The notes beneath the pieces were generated by a model that was given only the letters and a program-made list of their open reading frames with translations, was not told the origin of the DNA and ran no database searches. Shown piece by piece: positions 55,211-63,788 of a stretch of 64,000 bases of DNA. Numbering within the stretch: position 1 is the first letter of the stretch; each line of letters begins with the position of its first letter. Source of the DNA: an uncultured Schlesneria sp. (GTDB lineage: Bacteria > Planctomycetota > Planctomycetia > Planctomycetales > Planctomycetaceae). The DNA is taken from positions 1 through 64,000 of the forward strand of contig CAIOKO010000176.1 in assembly GCA_903858935.1 (NCBI GenBank). The letters run 5' to 3'. The translations under genes and the position numbers were made by a program.

Positions 55211-56101
55211 ATGCCCCCTCATGATTATCAACAGCGTGCCTACCTCTTCTTCGAGCGAGATCGATTTCGCGAAGCGGCGGCGGTCTGTCTGGAAGGGTTG
55301 AGTGACGACCCCCACGACGTCGATCTCTTGTACCTGCGCGGCCTGTGCGGTCTTCGTTTGAAGGATCATGAACTGACTCAAAGTTCGATTGAATCGCTCG
55401 CCGCGTGCGCACCGAATTGGCCCTGCACGCATGACTTGCTCTGTTACCGGGCGCTTGAAAAGGGGCGGCTCGATGCAGCGGAACGACATTCCCGTGAAGC
55501 GATCCGCTGGGACCCTGAGGTTGGCGGACGTTACGGAACGCTGGCCCACATCTTTGATCGTCTCGGACGCCGGGAGGACGCAATCACCGCAGCCCGACGG
55601 GGATTGTCACTTGACCCGGACAATATCCATCTGCTGACGCAGCTCCAGCGACTTTATCACCTCAACGGTGAGAAGCGTCTGGCGGATGAAATGGAACGTC
55701 GTGCCGGTGAGGTCGATCCGGAAGATGCCGATTGGCACTTGTTTGCCGGACTGCGGCTGCTCGAAGGGGGGCAGAAATCGGAAGGGCGCTCGCGGATGCG
55801 GTCATCACTGATGGTGGAACCGGATATTCCCGCAGAGCGCCTCGATGCGATGGCACATGAGATCGTACGATCCCACTGGTTTTTCAGAAATGCCGGATTT
55901 CTGCGCGGTGACTGGCCGATCCGATTGATGGCCGTCGCCACCCCGCTCATCTGGTTCGCACTGGGGAAATTGATCTGGTTTCCATTAAGCTGGCTCGGCT
56001 GGATGTCACTGATCCTCGTCGCGGGTTGGTTTGGGTATGAGGCGTTGTTTTGGTTGTGCTATCGGCTGATTCGTCTTCGAATCACGCGAGGCCGCTTGTG
56101 A
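55211..56101 (+). CDS. TPR protein with C-terminal membrane segments
   Basis: This 296-residue protein has TPR-like helices from residue 5 to about 200 ('AYLFFERDRFREAAAVCLEGL', 'EDAITAARRGLSLDPDN') and then two hydrophobic segments (about 233-255 and 260-285). It therefore looks like a membrane-anchored scaffold with a cytoplasmic TPR arm. Its last 96 bases overlap the end of the convergent Tim44-like gene. The TPR-AAA+ and TPR-membrane genes beyond that have a similar build, so this may belong to the same system. Confidence 0.72.
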   Translation: MPPHDYQQRAYLFFERDRFREAAAVCLEGLSDDPHDVDLLYLRGLCGLRLKDHELTQSSIESLAACAPNWPCTHDLLCYRALEKGRLDAAERHSREAIRWDPEVGGRYGTLAHIFDRLGRREDAITAARRGLSLDPDNIHLLTQLQRLYHLNGEKRLADEMERRAGEVDPEDADWHLFAGLRLLEGGQKSEGRSRMRSSLMVEPDIPAERLDAMAHEIVRSHWFFRNAGFLRGDWPIRLMAVATPLIWFALGKLIWFPLSWLGWMSLILVAGWFGYEALFWLCYRLIRLRITRGRL

Positions 56102-56941
56102 TTTGGTTCCTGTCCGTGCAGAAGCTTTGGCGGCATTGCCGACCTTTTGCTTTTTGTTCCAGACGCTGTCGAGGTAGCTGGTGTCGATACGATTCTTCTC
56201 CTTCGCCCATGCGAAGGATGTCGACCCTTCCTCAATGCCGCTGAGCAGCCATTCCCCGTTCTGGTAAACGAAGACCCAGACCGATTCAAATCCTGTTGTC
56301 GTCCCGACTTCTCCCTTGATCACTTCCAGTGTGTGCCGGTCTCGCATGTAGTCGACACAGTCGACCTTCACCAGCACGCGGATCCAACTATGAGTCTCTT
56401 CGTCTTCGACACTGACTGCGAGAGGCTCGATCCGTTGAATTTTTTCGACCCGGTAAACGATCTGTTTCCCTTCGTCGAGCCAGCGTCGAAGCAATTCCTG
56501 CTGGCTGGCAAAGTAATCCGAGGTCATAAACGAAGAGACCGATGACAGGTCACCGGTTGCCCAGACGTTTGCGATTTCCTTTACGGCCTGTTTGACCCGT
56601 GTGCGAAGCGTTGTCCATTCAAACCAATTGTACTTTTCGGCAAGTACGGCCAGATCATTTTTTGTTTTTCGAATGCCTGCCGCTTCCTTGTATTGGACAT
56701 ACAGGATCAACGGCAACAGCAGGATGCAGGCGATTAACATCAGTCCGCCAACGATGATCCCCCCGATCCGTCCAAATTTGGATTTCAGCGCCTGTTTGAC
56801 GAATTGCCCGCCCGGCGCGGCATCTGCCTCCGGACAGACGACGAAAATACAGACTGCGACCAGAACGATCATCAAGATCAGTTTCACCCACCCGCGACGT
56901 CGGAAAGTGGTTTCAGTTGAGGTGCCGATTGGGTTTGCCAT
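56006..56941 (-). CDS. Tim44-like domain membrane protein
   Basis: The 311-residue protein has a hydrophobic helix (about residues 14-33), a second span (about 57-80) and a Tim44-like domain (about 95-245). The segments 'VKQAVKEIANVWATGDLSSVSSFMT', 'RIEPLAVSVEDEETHSWIRVLVKV' and 'FESVWVFVYQNGEWLLSGIEEG' fit the Tim44/MRPL45 domain that docks motors or cargo to membranes. The Lys/Gln/Pro-rich tail is polar. The ATG at 56941 has AGGA nine bases upstream. It is the third gene of an apparent operon after the TPR-AAA+ and TPR-membrane genes. The last 96 bases overlap the convergent TPR gene. Confidence 0.75.
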   Translation of the reverse strand: MANPIGTSTETTFRRRGWVKLILMIVLVAVCIFVVCPEADAAPGGQFVKQALKSKFGRIGGIIVGGLMLIACILLLPLILYVQYKEAAGIRKTKNDLAVLAEKYNWFEWTTLRTRVKQAVKEIANVWATGDLSSVSSFMTSDYFASQQELLRRWLDEGKQIVYRVEKIQRIEPLAVSVEDEETHSWIRVLVKVDCVDYMRDRHTLEVIKGEVGTTTGFESVWVFVYQNGEWLLSGIEEGSTSFAWAKEKNRIDTSYLDSVWNKKQKVGNAAKASARTGTKSQAASRDSKTNQPIAQPKQRLIPKPTRDEDQ

Positions 56942-57019
56942 CACGTTCGATCCTGAAGAAACTATTGGCCGATCACAACTTCCGCAGTCAATTTCTTATA
57001 TGCCGCAACACTTCAGCCG

Positions 57020-58357
57020 TCAAACTTTCAATTCGATGCGTTCCGGTCTCAGGCTCATCCCGGCATTGATCCACGTCGACAGCACGATTCCCCACATTGA
57101 ATATTCAAACCACTGCGATGCCGAATTTGACAACGCCTTCAATTCGGCAAATCGGGCATCAGTTACATTTGGTTCACGCGTGATCTGAGAACAAAGGCTC
57201 AACGATTGGTAAGTGGCCATCAGGACACACACAGTAACACCCAGTGTATAAGCGATAAACCACGCTTTTCGACCAGGGGGCTGTCGAAACGTCGCAATCA
57301 ACGGCAGCATCAGTCCTAAGTACAGCATCCCTGTCTCCCAGCATCGAGTTGCAGTACTTCGATCGAAAAATAGCGATGTCATTCCGACGACAAAGAACAA
57401 TAACAGGCAAATTCCTACCAGGGTGGATTCCAGCCGTTCGGTCGCATTCAGGACTAATCGTCCAAAGGAATCCAGACGGAGGACAAGATTAAACAACGAC
57501 GACGCCGTCCAGGTCATCCAGACAAACAGCACATATCCAATCGTCAGCGGAAGGGCCAGGGGCGCAAGGATCGGTACCATCTGAATCAGGTTGGCGAGCA
57601 GAGCTCGTCCGAAGAGTAATCCCAGAATCAACCCCAAGCGGACATTCGGAGGGAAACGCACAAGCCACAGGAAAAAAGAGAGCAGCCAGCGATACACAAA
57701 GAACCGGGCCTTCATCGCTTCGACGATTCCCAGCCGTGCCCATTCCAGATCGGGCTGCAGCCGTAAGGCTTCGCGAAAATGCTTCATCGCGTCCAGAGGT
57801 TGCCGTTGGTGCAGCAGCGTCCATCCTTGATTGGCGTGCGTGACGGCATCCTCGGGATTCTTTGACAGTGTCGCGTCAATCGACTGTCCAGCTTCTGCCT
57901 TGCGACCCAGATTGACCAGCGCGATGGCGCGCAGGTTGTTACATCCGATATCGTCAGGATCGCAGGCCAATCCCTGTTCGGCCGCCGCCAGAGATTCGCT
58001 CCAGCGATATCGATTGCTTTCGATTCCCGACAAGACGTGGAAGTGGTAAGCGTTCCAGGGTTCGAGTCGAATCGCTTCCGAGATGGTCATCTGAGCATCG
58101 GCCAATTGATTCCGTTTCCACTGGATTGTCGCCAGGGCATGAAAGCCAAGAGCTTCGTCCGGGGCGTCATGAATCGCCTGTTGAGCCTCTGTGGCGGCTT
58201 CGTCAAACTTGTTCCGCTCGGACAGACAGAGCGCCAGTAAGGCGTGCACCGTCGCGGTCTCGGTCCCTTCCGACAGGGCTAGACGCAACTGCTCTTCCGC
58301 CAGTTCAAACCGGTGCTGCTGCATCAAAAGCTGGGCGCGGCTGAGATGAATGCTCAT
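57020..58357 (-). CDS. TPR protein with multispan membrane domain
   Basis: This 445-residue protein has TPR repeats (residues about 1-210, including 'AEEQLRLALSEGTETATVHALLALCL' and 'AMKHFREALRLQPDLEWA') and then a membrane part with about six predicted spans (about 222-440). The start codon overlaps the stop of the AAA+ gene (ATGA, four bases), so they are coupled. The two parts suggest that the ATPase acts at a membrane through this protein. The substrate is unknown. Confidence 0.72.
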   Translation of the reverse strand: MSIHLSRAQLLMQQHRFELAEEQLRLALSEGTETATVHALLALCLSERNKFDEAATEAQQAIHDAPDEALGFHALATIQWKRNQLADAQMTISEAIRLEPWNAYHFHVLSGIESNRYRWSESLAAAEQGLACDPDDIGCNNLRAIALVNLGRKAEAGQSIDATLSKNPEDAVTHANQGWTLLHQRQPLDAMKHFREALRLQPDLEWARLGIVEAMKARFFVYRWLLSFFLWLVRFPPNVRLGLILGLLFGRALLANLIQMVPILAPLALPLTIGYVLFVWMTWTASSLFNLVLRLDSFGRLVLNATERLESTLVGICLLLFFVVGMTSLFFDRSTATRCWETGMLYLGLMLPLIATFRQPPGRKAWFIAYTLGVTVCVLMATYQSLSLCSQITREPNVTDARFAELKALSNSASQWFEYSMWGIVLSTWINAGMSLRPERIELKV

Positions 58358-59703
58358 GTGAGTTTCAAGTACTTGAGGATATCGTCGTACAGTCCCCCCT
58401 GATTGGAATACAGGGCATAGTTACGGGCCGAAGCAAACCATTCCTTGGTCGATGGGCGTAGACCTCCCGCGGCGGTGATCAAGTCCTTCGTCAGAATCGG
58501 CAATGGTTTTCCGGTCCGCATCGCCTCATGCAGCTTTTTCTCGATCGTCTGATCGATCACCGCTTTCAAGTCGGCACCGGAAAAGTCTTTCGTCTTGCGA
58601 GCGACCTGCAGATGGTCAATTTCCTGTACCGGTTTTCCGGACAGTTGCAGACGCAGGATATCGGCACGGGCGGGTTCATCGGGCGGAGGGACAAACAGGA
58701 TTCGGTCGAATCGGCCAGGACGTCGAAATGCCGAATCCAGATGCCAGGGAGCGTTCGTCGCGGCCAGAATCAGCACCCCTTCATTCGAGGATTTCGCTCC
58801 GTCAAGTTCCGACAGAAATTGATTGACCAGATGCCGTGAGGCACTAGTCTTCATGTCAGTTCGGCTCGCTCCGAGTGCATCCACTTCGTCGAAGAACAAC
58901 ACGCACGGCTGATGCGACCGGGCATACTCGAAAAGCTCGTGCAACTTCTTCTCGCTGTTTCCCATCCACATATCCAGCACATCATTGATGCCGATGCAGA
59001 CGAATCCCGCTCGAATCTCGCCCGCTGTGGCCCGTGCAATATGCGTCTTGCCGCAACCGGGGGGGCCATACATCAGGATTCCGCCACCGATCGTTTTTCC
59101 ATACGAAGCAAACATCTCGCGATGCTGCATCGGATAGATGATCTTCATGCGGATTTCTTCTTTGAGCGTATCCATCCCTCCCACGGAGGAAAAGTTGATC
59201 GTCGGTCGCTCGAAGGAATTCGCGACGGGGGACGAGGTTTCTTCATCGCTGTCCCAGCCGGCTCGAACTTTCCCGTCGACGACTTCCGACGATTCGTCAG
59301 CGTCGATCCCCAATTCCGCAGCCAGGACATCGTCGCGAAGCGACTCGTCCTCACGCACGGCCTGTTTGTATTCGCTGACGGCGAATTCGACATCCCCCTG
59401 CTGCAGCAACAATCGCGAATGAAGCAAATAGGCCGCCGCAGGGGTGTCGCGCTGTCGGATCATCTCTTCAACAATCACGATGGCATGCGATGATTTACCC
59501 TGCTGATGAAAGGCACGAGCAAGCCCCAGCTTCAGTTCAAAATTATCGCGATCCCGCGCCAGGGCCTGTCGAAATTCCTCTTCTGCTTCCTCGGCTCGCC
59601 CGAAACCAAGCAGAGTCTCCGCCAGATGCTTTCGCAACGGCACGTTATCGGGCGAATGAGCCAGCGCGTCCCGCAAAGCGCGTACACTGTCGTCACCGGA
59701 CAA
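58354..59703 (-). CDS. AAA+ ATPase with N-terminal TPR repeats
   Basis: The 449-residue protein has TPR-like helices in residues 1-130 and a AAA+ module of the FtsH/Cdc48/Vps4 type. Walker A is GPPGCGKT (213-220), Walker B is VLFFDEVDAL (268-277), sensor-1 is AATN (314-317) and the Arg-finger region is RRPGRFDR (327-334). The TTG at 59703 has GAGGGG seven bases upstream; an in-frame GTG at 59718 is also possible. It is the first of three coupled genes (AAA+, TPR-membrane, Tim44-like). It could be an unfoldase or a membrane-remodelling ATPase; neither is proven. Confidence 0.82.
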   Translation of the reverse strand: MSGDDSVRALRDALAHSPDNVPLRKHLAETLLGFGRAEEAEEEFRQALARDRDNFELKLGLARAFHQQGKSSHAIVIVEEMIRQRDTPAAAYLLHSRLLLQQGDVEFAVSEYKQAVREDESLRDDVLAAELGIDADESSEVVDGKVRAGWDSDEETSSPVANSFERPTINFSSVGGMDTLKEEIRMKIIYPMQHREMFASYGKTIGGGILMYGPPGCGKTHIARATAGEIRAGFVCIGINDVLDMWMGNSEKKLHELFEYARSHQPCVLFFDEVDALGASRTDMKTSASRHLVNQFLSELDGAKSSNEGVLILAATNAPWHLDSAFRRPGRFDRILFVPPPDEPARADILRLQLSGKPVQEIDHLQVARKTKDFSGADLKAVIDQTIEKKLHEAMRTGKPLPILTKDLITAAGGLRPSTKEWFASARNYALYSNQGGLYDDILKYLKLT

Positions 59704-60034
59704 GATAAATCCCCTCACTCAAACGGACGCCCTCAAAGTCACGAACGCCGAAATCCTAACAAACGCAGACGAATGTCGCATCAATGTGGTCTGTGATCGA
59801 ATTCACCTTCGGAACTTGAACAATGGCGTTTGTACGATCTACCTGGGTTGAAACCCAAGTAGACGGTCGCCGGTCAATTCCGATGCTAGCAGCATCGGCC
59901 GCGTGCCCGACGCTGCCAGCGTCGGAGCCAATCGGCAACACCATCAACATTATCCCCGTTCAAAGTGCTGGGTACCAACTGCCAGCATTGCTGAGGCGAG
60001 GCGCTGGTGACGAACGACGATACCCGCGTTTTTT
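59704..60034. other. Intergenic region with palindromic repeats
   Basis: About 330 bases contain two palindromes of the family seen at 53411 (59880-59898 and 59907-59925) and a 'tgggttgaaaccca' palindrome near 59845. The promoter of the AAA+ operon should lie near 59704-59760. No coding frame is convincing. Confidence 0.5.
59880..59925. repeat. Two palindromic repeats
   Basis: 'ccgatgct-agc-agcatcgg' (59880-59898) and 'ccgacgct-gcc-agcgtcgg' (59907-59925) are adjacent, perfect 8-bp stems with three-base loops. The second differs from the copy at 53411 by one loop base. Confidence 0.6.
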
Positions 60035-60322
60035 CTATCGACCACCCCAATACTGTGGTTTTCGCTTGGCGTGTGCGATGGCAACGATCAAGATTTCCCC
60101 TGGCAAGTTGCGAAACACGATTCGTTAGGGGAACCGTTTCACAGGACATTCCTGATGCTCCGCATCTAGAAACGCCATTTCGTCTGCGCTATCGGTAATT
60201 CGTTCAATCGCAGAATCGACAGCCCCGACGAACCGTCGAGCGGCAGCCACACTCCGCTTGGCGTACCAGTCGACCGATTCATCAAAATCGACCAATGCGC
60301 CAGCGTGTAAGACGACATTCAC
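60035..60322 (-). pseudogene. ParE/RelE-type toxin with in-frame TAA
   Basis: A GTG at 60322 overlaps the antitoxin stop (GTGA) and opens a ParE-like reading frame: 'DFDESVDWYAKRSVAAARRFVGA', then HQECPVKRFP, ending at TAA (60125-60127). The same frame resumes with RIVFRNLPGEILIVAIAHAKRKPQYW to a stop at 60035-60037. This is the normal second half of the fold (F-P-Y-R-I-V-F-R). The stop stands where the family has Tyr, so a single-base change explains it. The gene would encode 95 residues if intact. Confidence 0.75.
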
Positions 60323-60564
60323 TGCTGGTAATCCTCGAGATCCAGTCGTCGAAGCGCATCGGCCTTAATTTCGCTCCAAGGGGTCACCGTCACACCACCT
60401 GCATCAAATGCAGCCGAGCGCCGATGAATTTCGTCTTGCCAATCCGTTGAGAGCGAAGGGAGTTTCCCTTCCGGTACGGACTCTCACAAGTCCTCGATCA
60501 GTTGCGTACGATCAACGATGGAAAGTTCCGCCGCTTCCTGAAGAATCGTTTCGTACTTGGTCAC
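60319..60564 (-). pseudogene. Addiction-module antitoxin with in-frame TGA
   Basis: On the minus strand a GTG at 60564 starts a frame of 81 codons. The first part reads ETILQEAAELSIVDRTQLIEDL and is followed by TGA (60484-60486), then ESVPEGKLPSLSTDWQDEIHRR...TVTPWSEIKADALRRL. This matches the small antitoxins of the 'putative addiction module component' type (LIExLWESL...W...EI). The TGA stands where Trp (TGG) is normal. The final TGA overlaps the toxin start. The antitoxin is therefore a near-intact pseudogene. Confidence 0.72.
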
Positions 60565-60748
60565 GCCGTAAGTTACTAAGCGGTTTTCAAGCCTGTTGGG
60601 ATATTGAACGTCGTGATTTTAACACAAGTCATCGAAAACAAGTAAGGAAAATCAACTCAAACGTGATTAGGATGAGACTTGTCTCGATATGTGCTGACGT
60701 CATGGGAAACAAGCAACAACACAGTTCACTTATTTTGGAACGGATTTA

Positions 60749-62290
60749 ATGAATCGAATCCTCGATAATCTGCCGGTCGCTGTCATTTTAGGGCTTTTCA
60801 TTTCGTCATTGGCTGCCGCCGATGAACAGGCTTCTGGGAAGTCTGCGCTTCAAGATGCCAAACAATTACCAAATGTCGTCTTCATTGTGGCCGACGATCT
60901 TGGATACGGCGACCTCGGCTGTTATGGCCAGAAAAAGATCCGCACTCCGAACCTCGATCGTCTCTGCCACGAAGGGATGAAGTTCACGAACCATTACTCG
61001 GGTTGCAACGTGTGTGCTCCATCACGGTGTGTATTGATGACCGGCATGCATCCGGGGCATGGATATATTCGAGACAACCAGCAAGCCAAAGGCTTCACTG
61101 AGGGTCAGATGCCGGTGCCAGAGAACTTTCTTACATTGCCCCTTTCGCTGAAGAAGTGCGGTTACACGCTTGGCGGTTTCGGCAAATGGGGCCTGGGACC
61201 GTTCGGCAGCACAGGCGACCCTTTGAAGCAGGGGTTTGATCGCTGGTTCGGGTACAACTGTCAGGCGGTCGCCCACAACCATTATCCGACTCATCTTTGG
61301 GACAACGACAAGCAGATCCCGCTCGATAATCCGAAATTTTCCGCGTATCAGAAACTGGCAGCCGATGTGGATGCGGAAGATCCGAAGAACTATCAGGGAT
61401 TCTCGGGCAAGGAATATGCTCCCGATCTGATCGGAGGCAAAGCTTTGGAATTTGTCCGGGCGAACAAAGATCGCCCGTTTTTTCTGTACTATCCCACGAC
61501 TGTGCCGCATCTCGCGTTGCAAGTCCCTGACGATTCAGTAAACGAATACGCGAACAGCTTCGCAGAAACACCGTATACAGGGGACCGAGGTTATTTGCCT
61601 CATCGCCAACCGCGCGCTGCGTATGCGGCGATGATTACTCGAATGGACCGCGACGTCGGCAGACTTCTGTCGCTGATTAAGGAACTGAGTCTCGACGAAC
61701 AAACGATTGTCATTTTCACGAGCGACAATGGGCCGCTTTATGATCGTCTAGGGGGGACCGACACGGATTTCTTCGACAGCGGCGCTGGGCTGCGAGGTCG
61801 GAAAGGTTCCTTTTACGAAGGCGGTTTCCGCGAACCGTGCCTCGTCCGCTGGACCGGCCGCATTGCTGCAGGAAGTATCTCGGACCGCGTCACAGGTTTT
61901 GAGGATTGGCTGCCGACACTGCTCGAACTGATCGGTGCCAGGCAATCGACTCCAGGTGGACTAGATGGCATCAGCTTCGCACCGACCCTGTTGGGGCAGC
62001 AGCAGGAACCCCGTTCGTTCCTTTATCGCGAGTCACCTGGATATGGTGGACAACAGGCCGTCCGTGTCGGCGATTGGAAAGCGATCCGACTGAACTTGAA
62101 CTTGGGTGCGAAATCCAAGGTTCAAGGGACCCGTGAAGTTGAACTTTACAATCTGGCTTCTGATCCCTCCGAGACGACGAATGTGGCCGATCAGAATCCG
62201 GAGGTCGTCGACAAACTTCGCAGCATCATGGAAAAACAGCACATCAAGTCCGACCTCTTTCCGCTGCGGGCGATTGATACTACGGAGTAA
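60749..62290 (+). CDS. Sulfatase of the formylglycine type
   Basis: The 513-residue protein has a signal peptide (about residues 1-24) and the sulfatase fold. DDLGYGDLGCYG holds the first two metal-binding Asps (49, 50). The maturation motif CAPSR (89-93) supplies the Cys that becomes formylglycine; it is the Cys-type signature read by anaerobic or aerobic maturation enzymes. 'FGKWGLG' and 'FTSDNGP' are the other metal and catalytic regions. It would remove sulfate esters from polysaccharides or glycosaminoglycan-like substrates in the periplasm. The substrate is not known. Confidence 0.93.
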   Translation: MNRILDNLPVAVILGLFISSLAAADEQASGKSALQDAKQLPNVVFIVADDLGYGDLGCYGQKKIRTPNLDRLCHEGMKFTNHYSGCNVCAPSRCVLMTGMHPGHGYIRDNQQAKGFTEGQMPVPENFLTLPLSLKKCGYTLGGFGKWGLGPFGSTGDPLKQGFDRWFGYNCQAVAHNHYPTHLWDNDKQIPLDNPKFSAYQKLAADVDAEDPKNYQGFSGKEYAPDLIGGKALEFVRANKDRPFFLYYPTTVPHLALQVPDDSVNEYANSFAETPYTGDRGYLPHRQPRAAYAAMITRMDRDVGRLLSLIKELSLDEQTIVIFTSDNGPLYDRLGGTDTDFFDSGAGLRGRKGSFYEGGFREPCLVRWTGRIAAGSISDRVTGFEDWLPTLLELIGARQSTPGGLDGISFAPTLLGQQQEPRSFLYRESPGYGGQQAVRVGDWKAIRLNLNLGAKSKVQGTREVELYNLASDPSETTNVADQNPEVVDKLRSIMEKQHIKSDLFPLRAIDTTE

Positions 62291-62531
62291 CCTCCTTCGA
62301 GATGAATCAGGCGATTTATTTTGGCAGTTTAACGGCACAATAACGGAAGTCGCCACAACCAAAAAACAGCCAATAATTTGCCAAAGATACACGCAGAATA
62401 ACCAGTTAAATGCGGGAAAGGAAAAGACGCGGAAACGAGTTTTTCAACCGTTTTTCTTGGGGTTTATTCCTCTTGATCTGTGTGAATCTGTGGCTGATTT
62501 CTTTTGAATTGTCTATCTATCCAGAGTTGTA
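62291..62531. repeat. Spacer with an AT-rich interspersed repeat word
   Basis: This spacer contains 'gatctgtgtgaatctgtggctg' (62476-62497), preceded by a 'ttcctcttg' stretch. It resembles the phrases at 36235-36358. I see no gene here. Confidence 0.4.
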
Positions 62532-62780
62532 TTAACTCACAGACGGCGCAAGCGCCTCGAACCACATCCAGAACACGATCGCCTCGGACACCAACGCAAT
62601 AATCACAGCATTGTGCCGCTTATGCATTCTGATCACTCCAACGATCACGACCAGTGGGCATACCAGGCAAGAACAGAATGCTGGGAGCATCAGTATTGTG
62701 AGAGGGCCATAGAATGCCCGAGAGATTTCGTGGGAGATCAGCAGGCCACGATCAGCCAGCGTGAATGCCTCGCACACCAT
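62532..62780 (-). CDS. Small membrane protein, possible
   Basis: An 82-residue frame with two hydrophobic stretches (about residues 27-51 and 58-76) and Cys residues in the first. The first 25 residues are polar and may not be translated; an internal ATG encodes MLPAFCSCL. I recognise no family and the evidence is only the length and the composition. Confidence 0.45.
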   Translation of the reverse strand: MVCEAFTLADRGLLISHEISRAFYGPLTILMLPAFCSCLVCPLVVIVGVIRMHKRHNAVIIALVSEAIVFWMWFEALAPSVS

Positions 62781-62969
62781 TGCCGCTGCAAGATGCGAAT
62801 AGATTCCCAGACGAATTTGCGATTCTACTCACATGGCGCCGCCGGGCGTGGAAGCATGAAAACAATGTTCGTCCATTAAACGAATAGACCCGAGCTTATC
62901 GCCGGGGTCGTTTGATTTCGAGATCGGAGCGTTATCGCCGATCCTTCAAGTGAGAGCCGAATGAACGGG

Positions 62970-63533
62970 TTATCGGGCCGTACGGCGGAACAAACCACGG
63001 CGACTTACTGTGATCAATCCGGTGACTCCGGCCAGACTGGAGGCAAGCAGGCCAATCAGCGACATGTTAGATGTCTTCGGAGTGATGTCACCGTTAACCA
63101 TGGCCTGAACTGTTTCACTGTCCTTATGGCCGTTAAAGATCTGGACAAACTGTTCGAACGTCGAAACGGGTCGGATTTCTGTTCCAACCGGCGGGATCGG
63201 GGTAATTCTGTGATCAGTGCCGACCAAGGTCATCAATGAAGCCTGATGCGGACGACGTGCGTTGTTGTGGCGAACGCTTTGGGTCATCAACCAGGCACCC
63301 TGGCTGGACTTGTTAATCAAGCTACCTGGAACAAACACTGAAGCCGCACGACTGCTGTCGCGTTGGCTTTCAACATTGGTGCTGCCAACGCTGCCAAATG
63401 AATTCAGGTTTGTCACCGCAGCAGTGTCACGGGCGTCATTTCCGGAAGCGAGCATCAAAACATCAGCATTGGCCTGGCTGGCAACGACTGAGCAAACAAC
63501 AACAGCAGAGATCCACGAATTCAAGAATTTCAT
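62970..63533 (-). CDS. Secreted protein with C-terminal membrane helix and Arg tail
   Basis: This 187-residue protein has a signal peptide (about residues 1-23, ending NADV) and a C-terminal hydrophobic helix followed by Arg-rich residues ('RRGLFRRTAR'). This tripartite end is similar in layout to PEP-CTERM or related sorting signals, but the Pro-Glu-Pro motif is absent. The middle part is Ser/Asn-rich and of unknown fold. The protein may be processed and anchored at the cell surface. Confidence 0.65.
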   Translation of the reverse strand: MKFLNSWISAVVVCSVVASQANADVLMLASGNDARDTAAVTNLNSFGSVGSTNVESQRDSSRAASVFVPGSLINKSSQGAWLMTQSVRHNNARRPHQASLMTLVGTDHRITPIPPVGTEIRPVSTFEQFVQIFNGHKDSETVQAMVNGDITPKTSNMSLIGLLASSLAGVTGLITVSRRGLFRRTAR

Positions 63534-63788
63534 TTTATTTAACTCTATTGCTCTTCAGTACTAACGGCGACAATTCAATCGACATTGACGCATGTTTCTT
63601 ATTCGAAATCACGATGCCGAGCAGGCGATTAGGCGTTCATGTGAACAAGTCGACATCGTTTTAGACCTCTCCCCGTACCGGGCAATGGGAAAAATCAGGA
63701 AAAAAAAGAAAATTTCGATTTTTGGTGAGATCGATCCCTGTTGAATTCGGGAAATCGAGATTTCCGTGTCGCGGCAGAGAGGATTGAG

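Noticed and set aside
60484-60486. Selenocysteine or Trp recoding of TGA in the antitoxin
   Set aside because: No SECIS-like structure was seen, neighbouring genes use TGA as a normal stop, and the partner toxin also carries a TAA, so decay is simpler.
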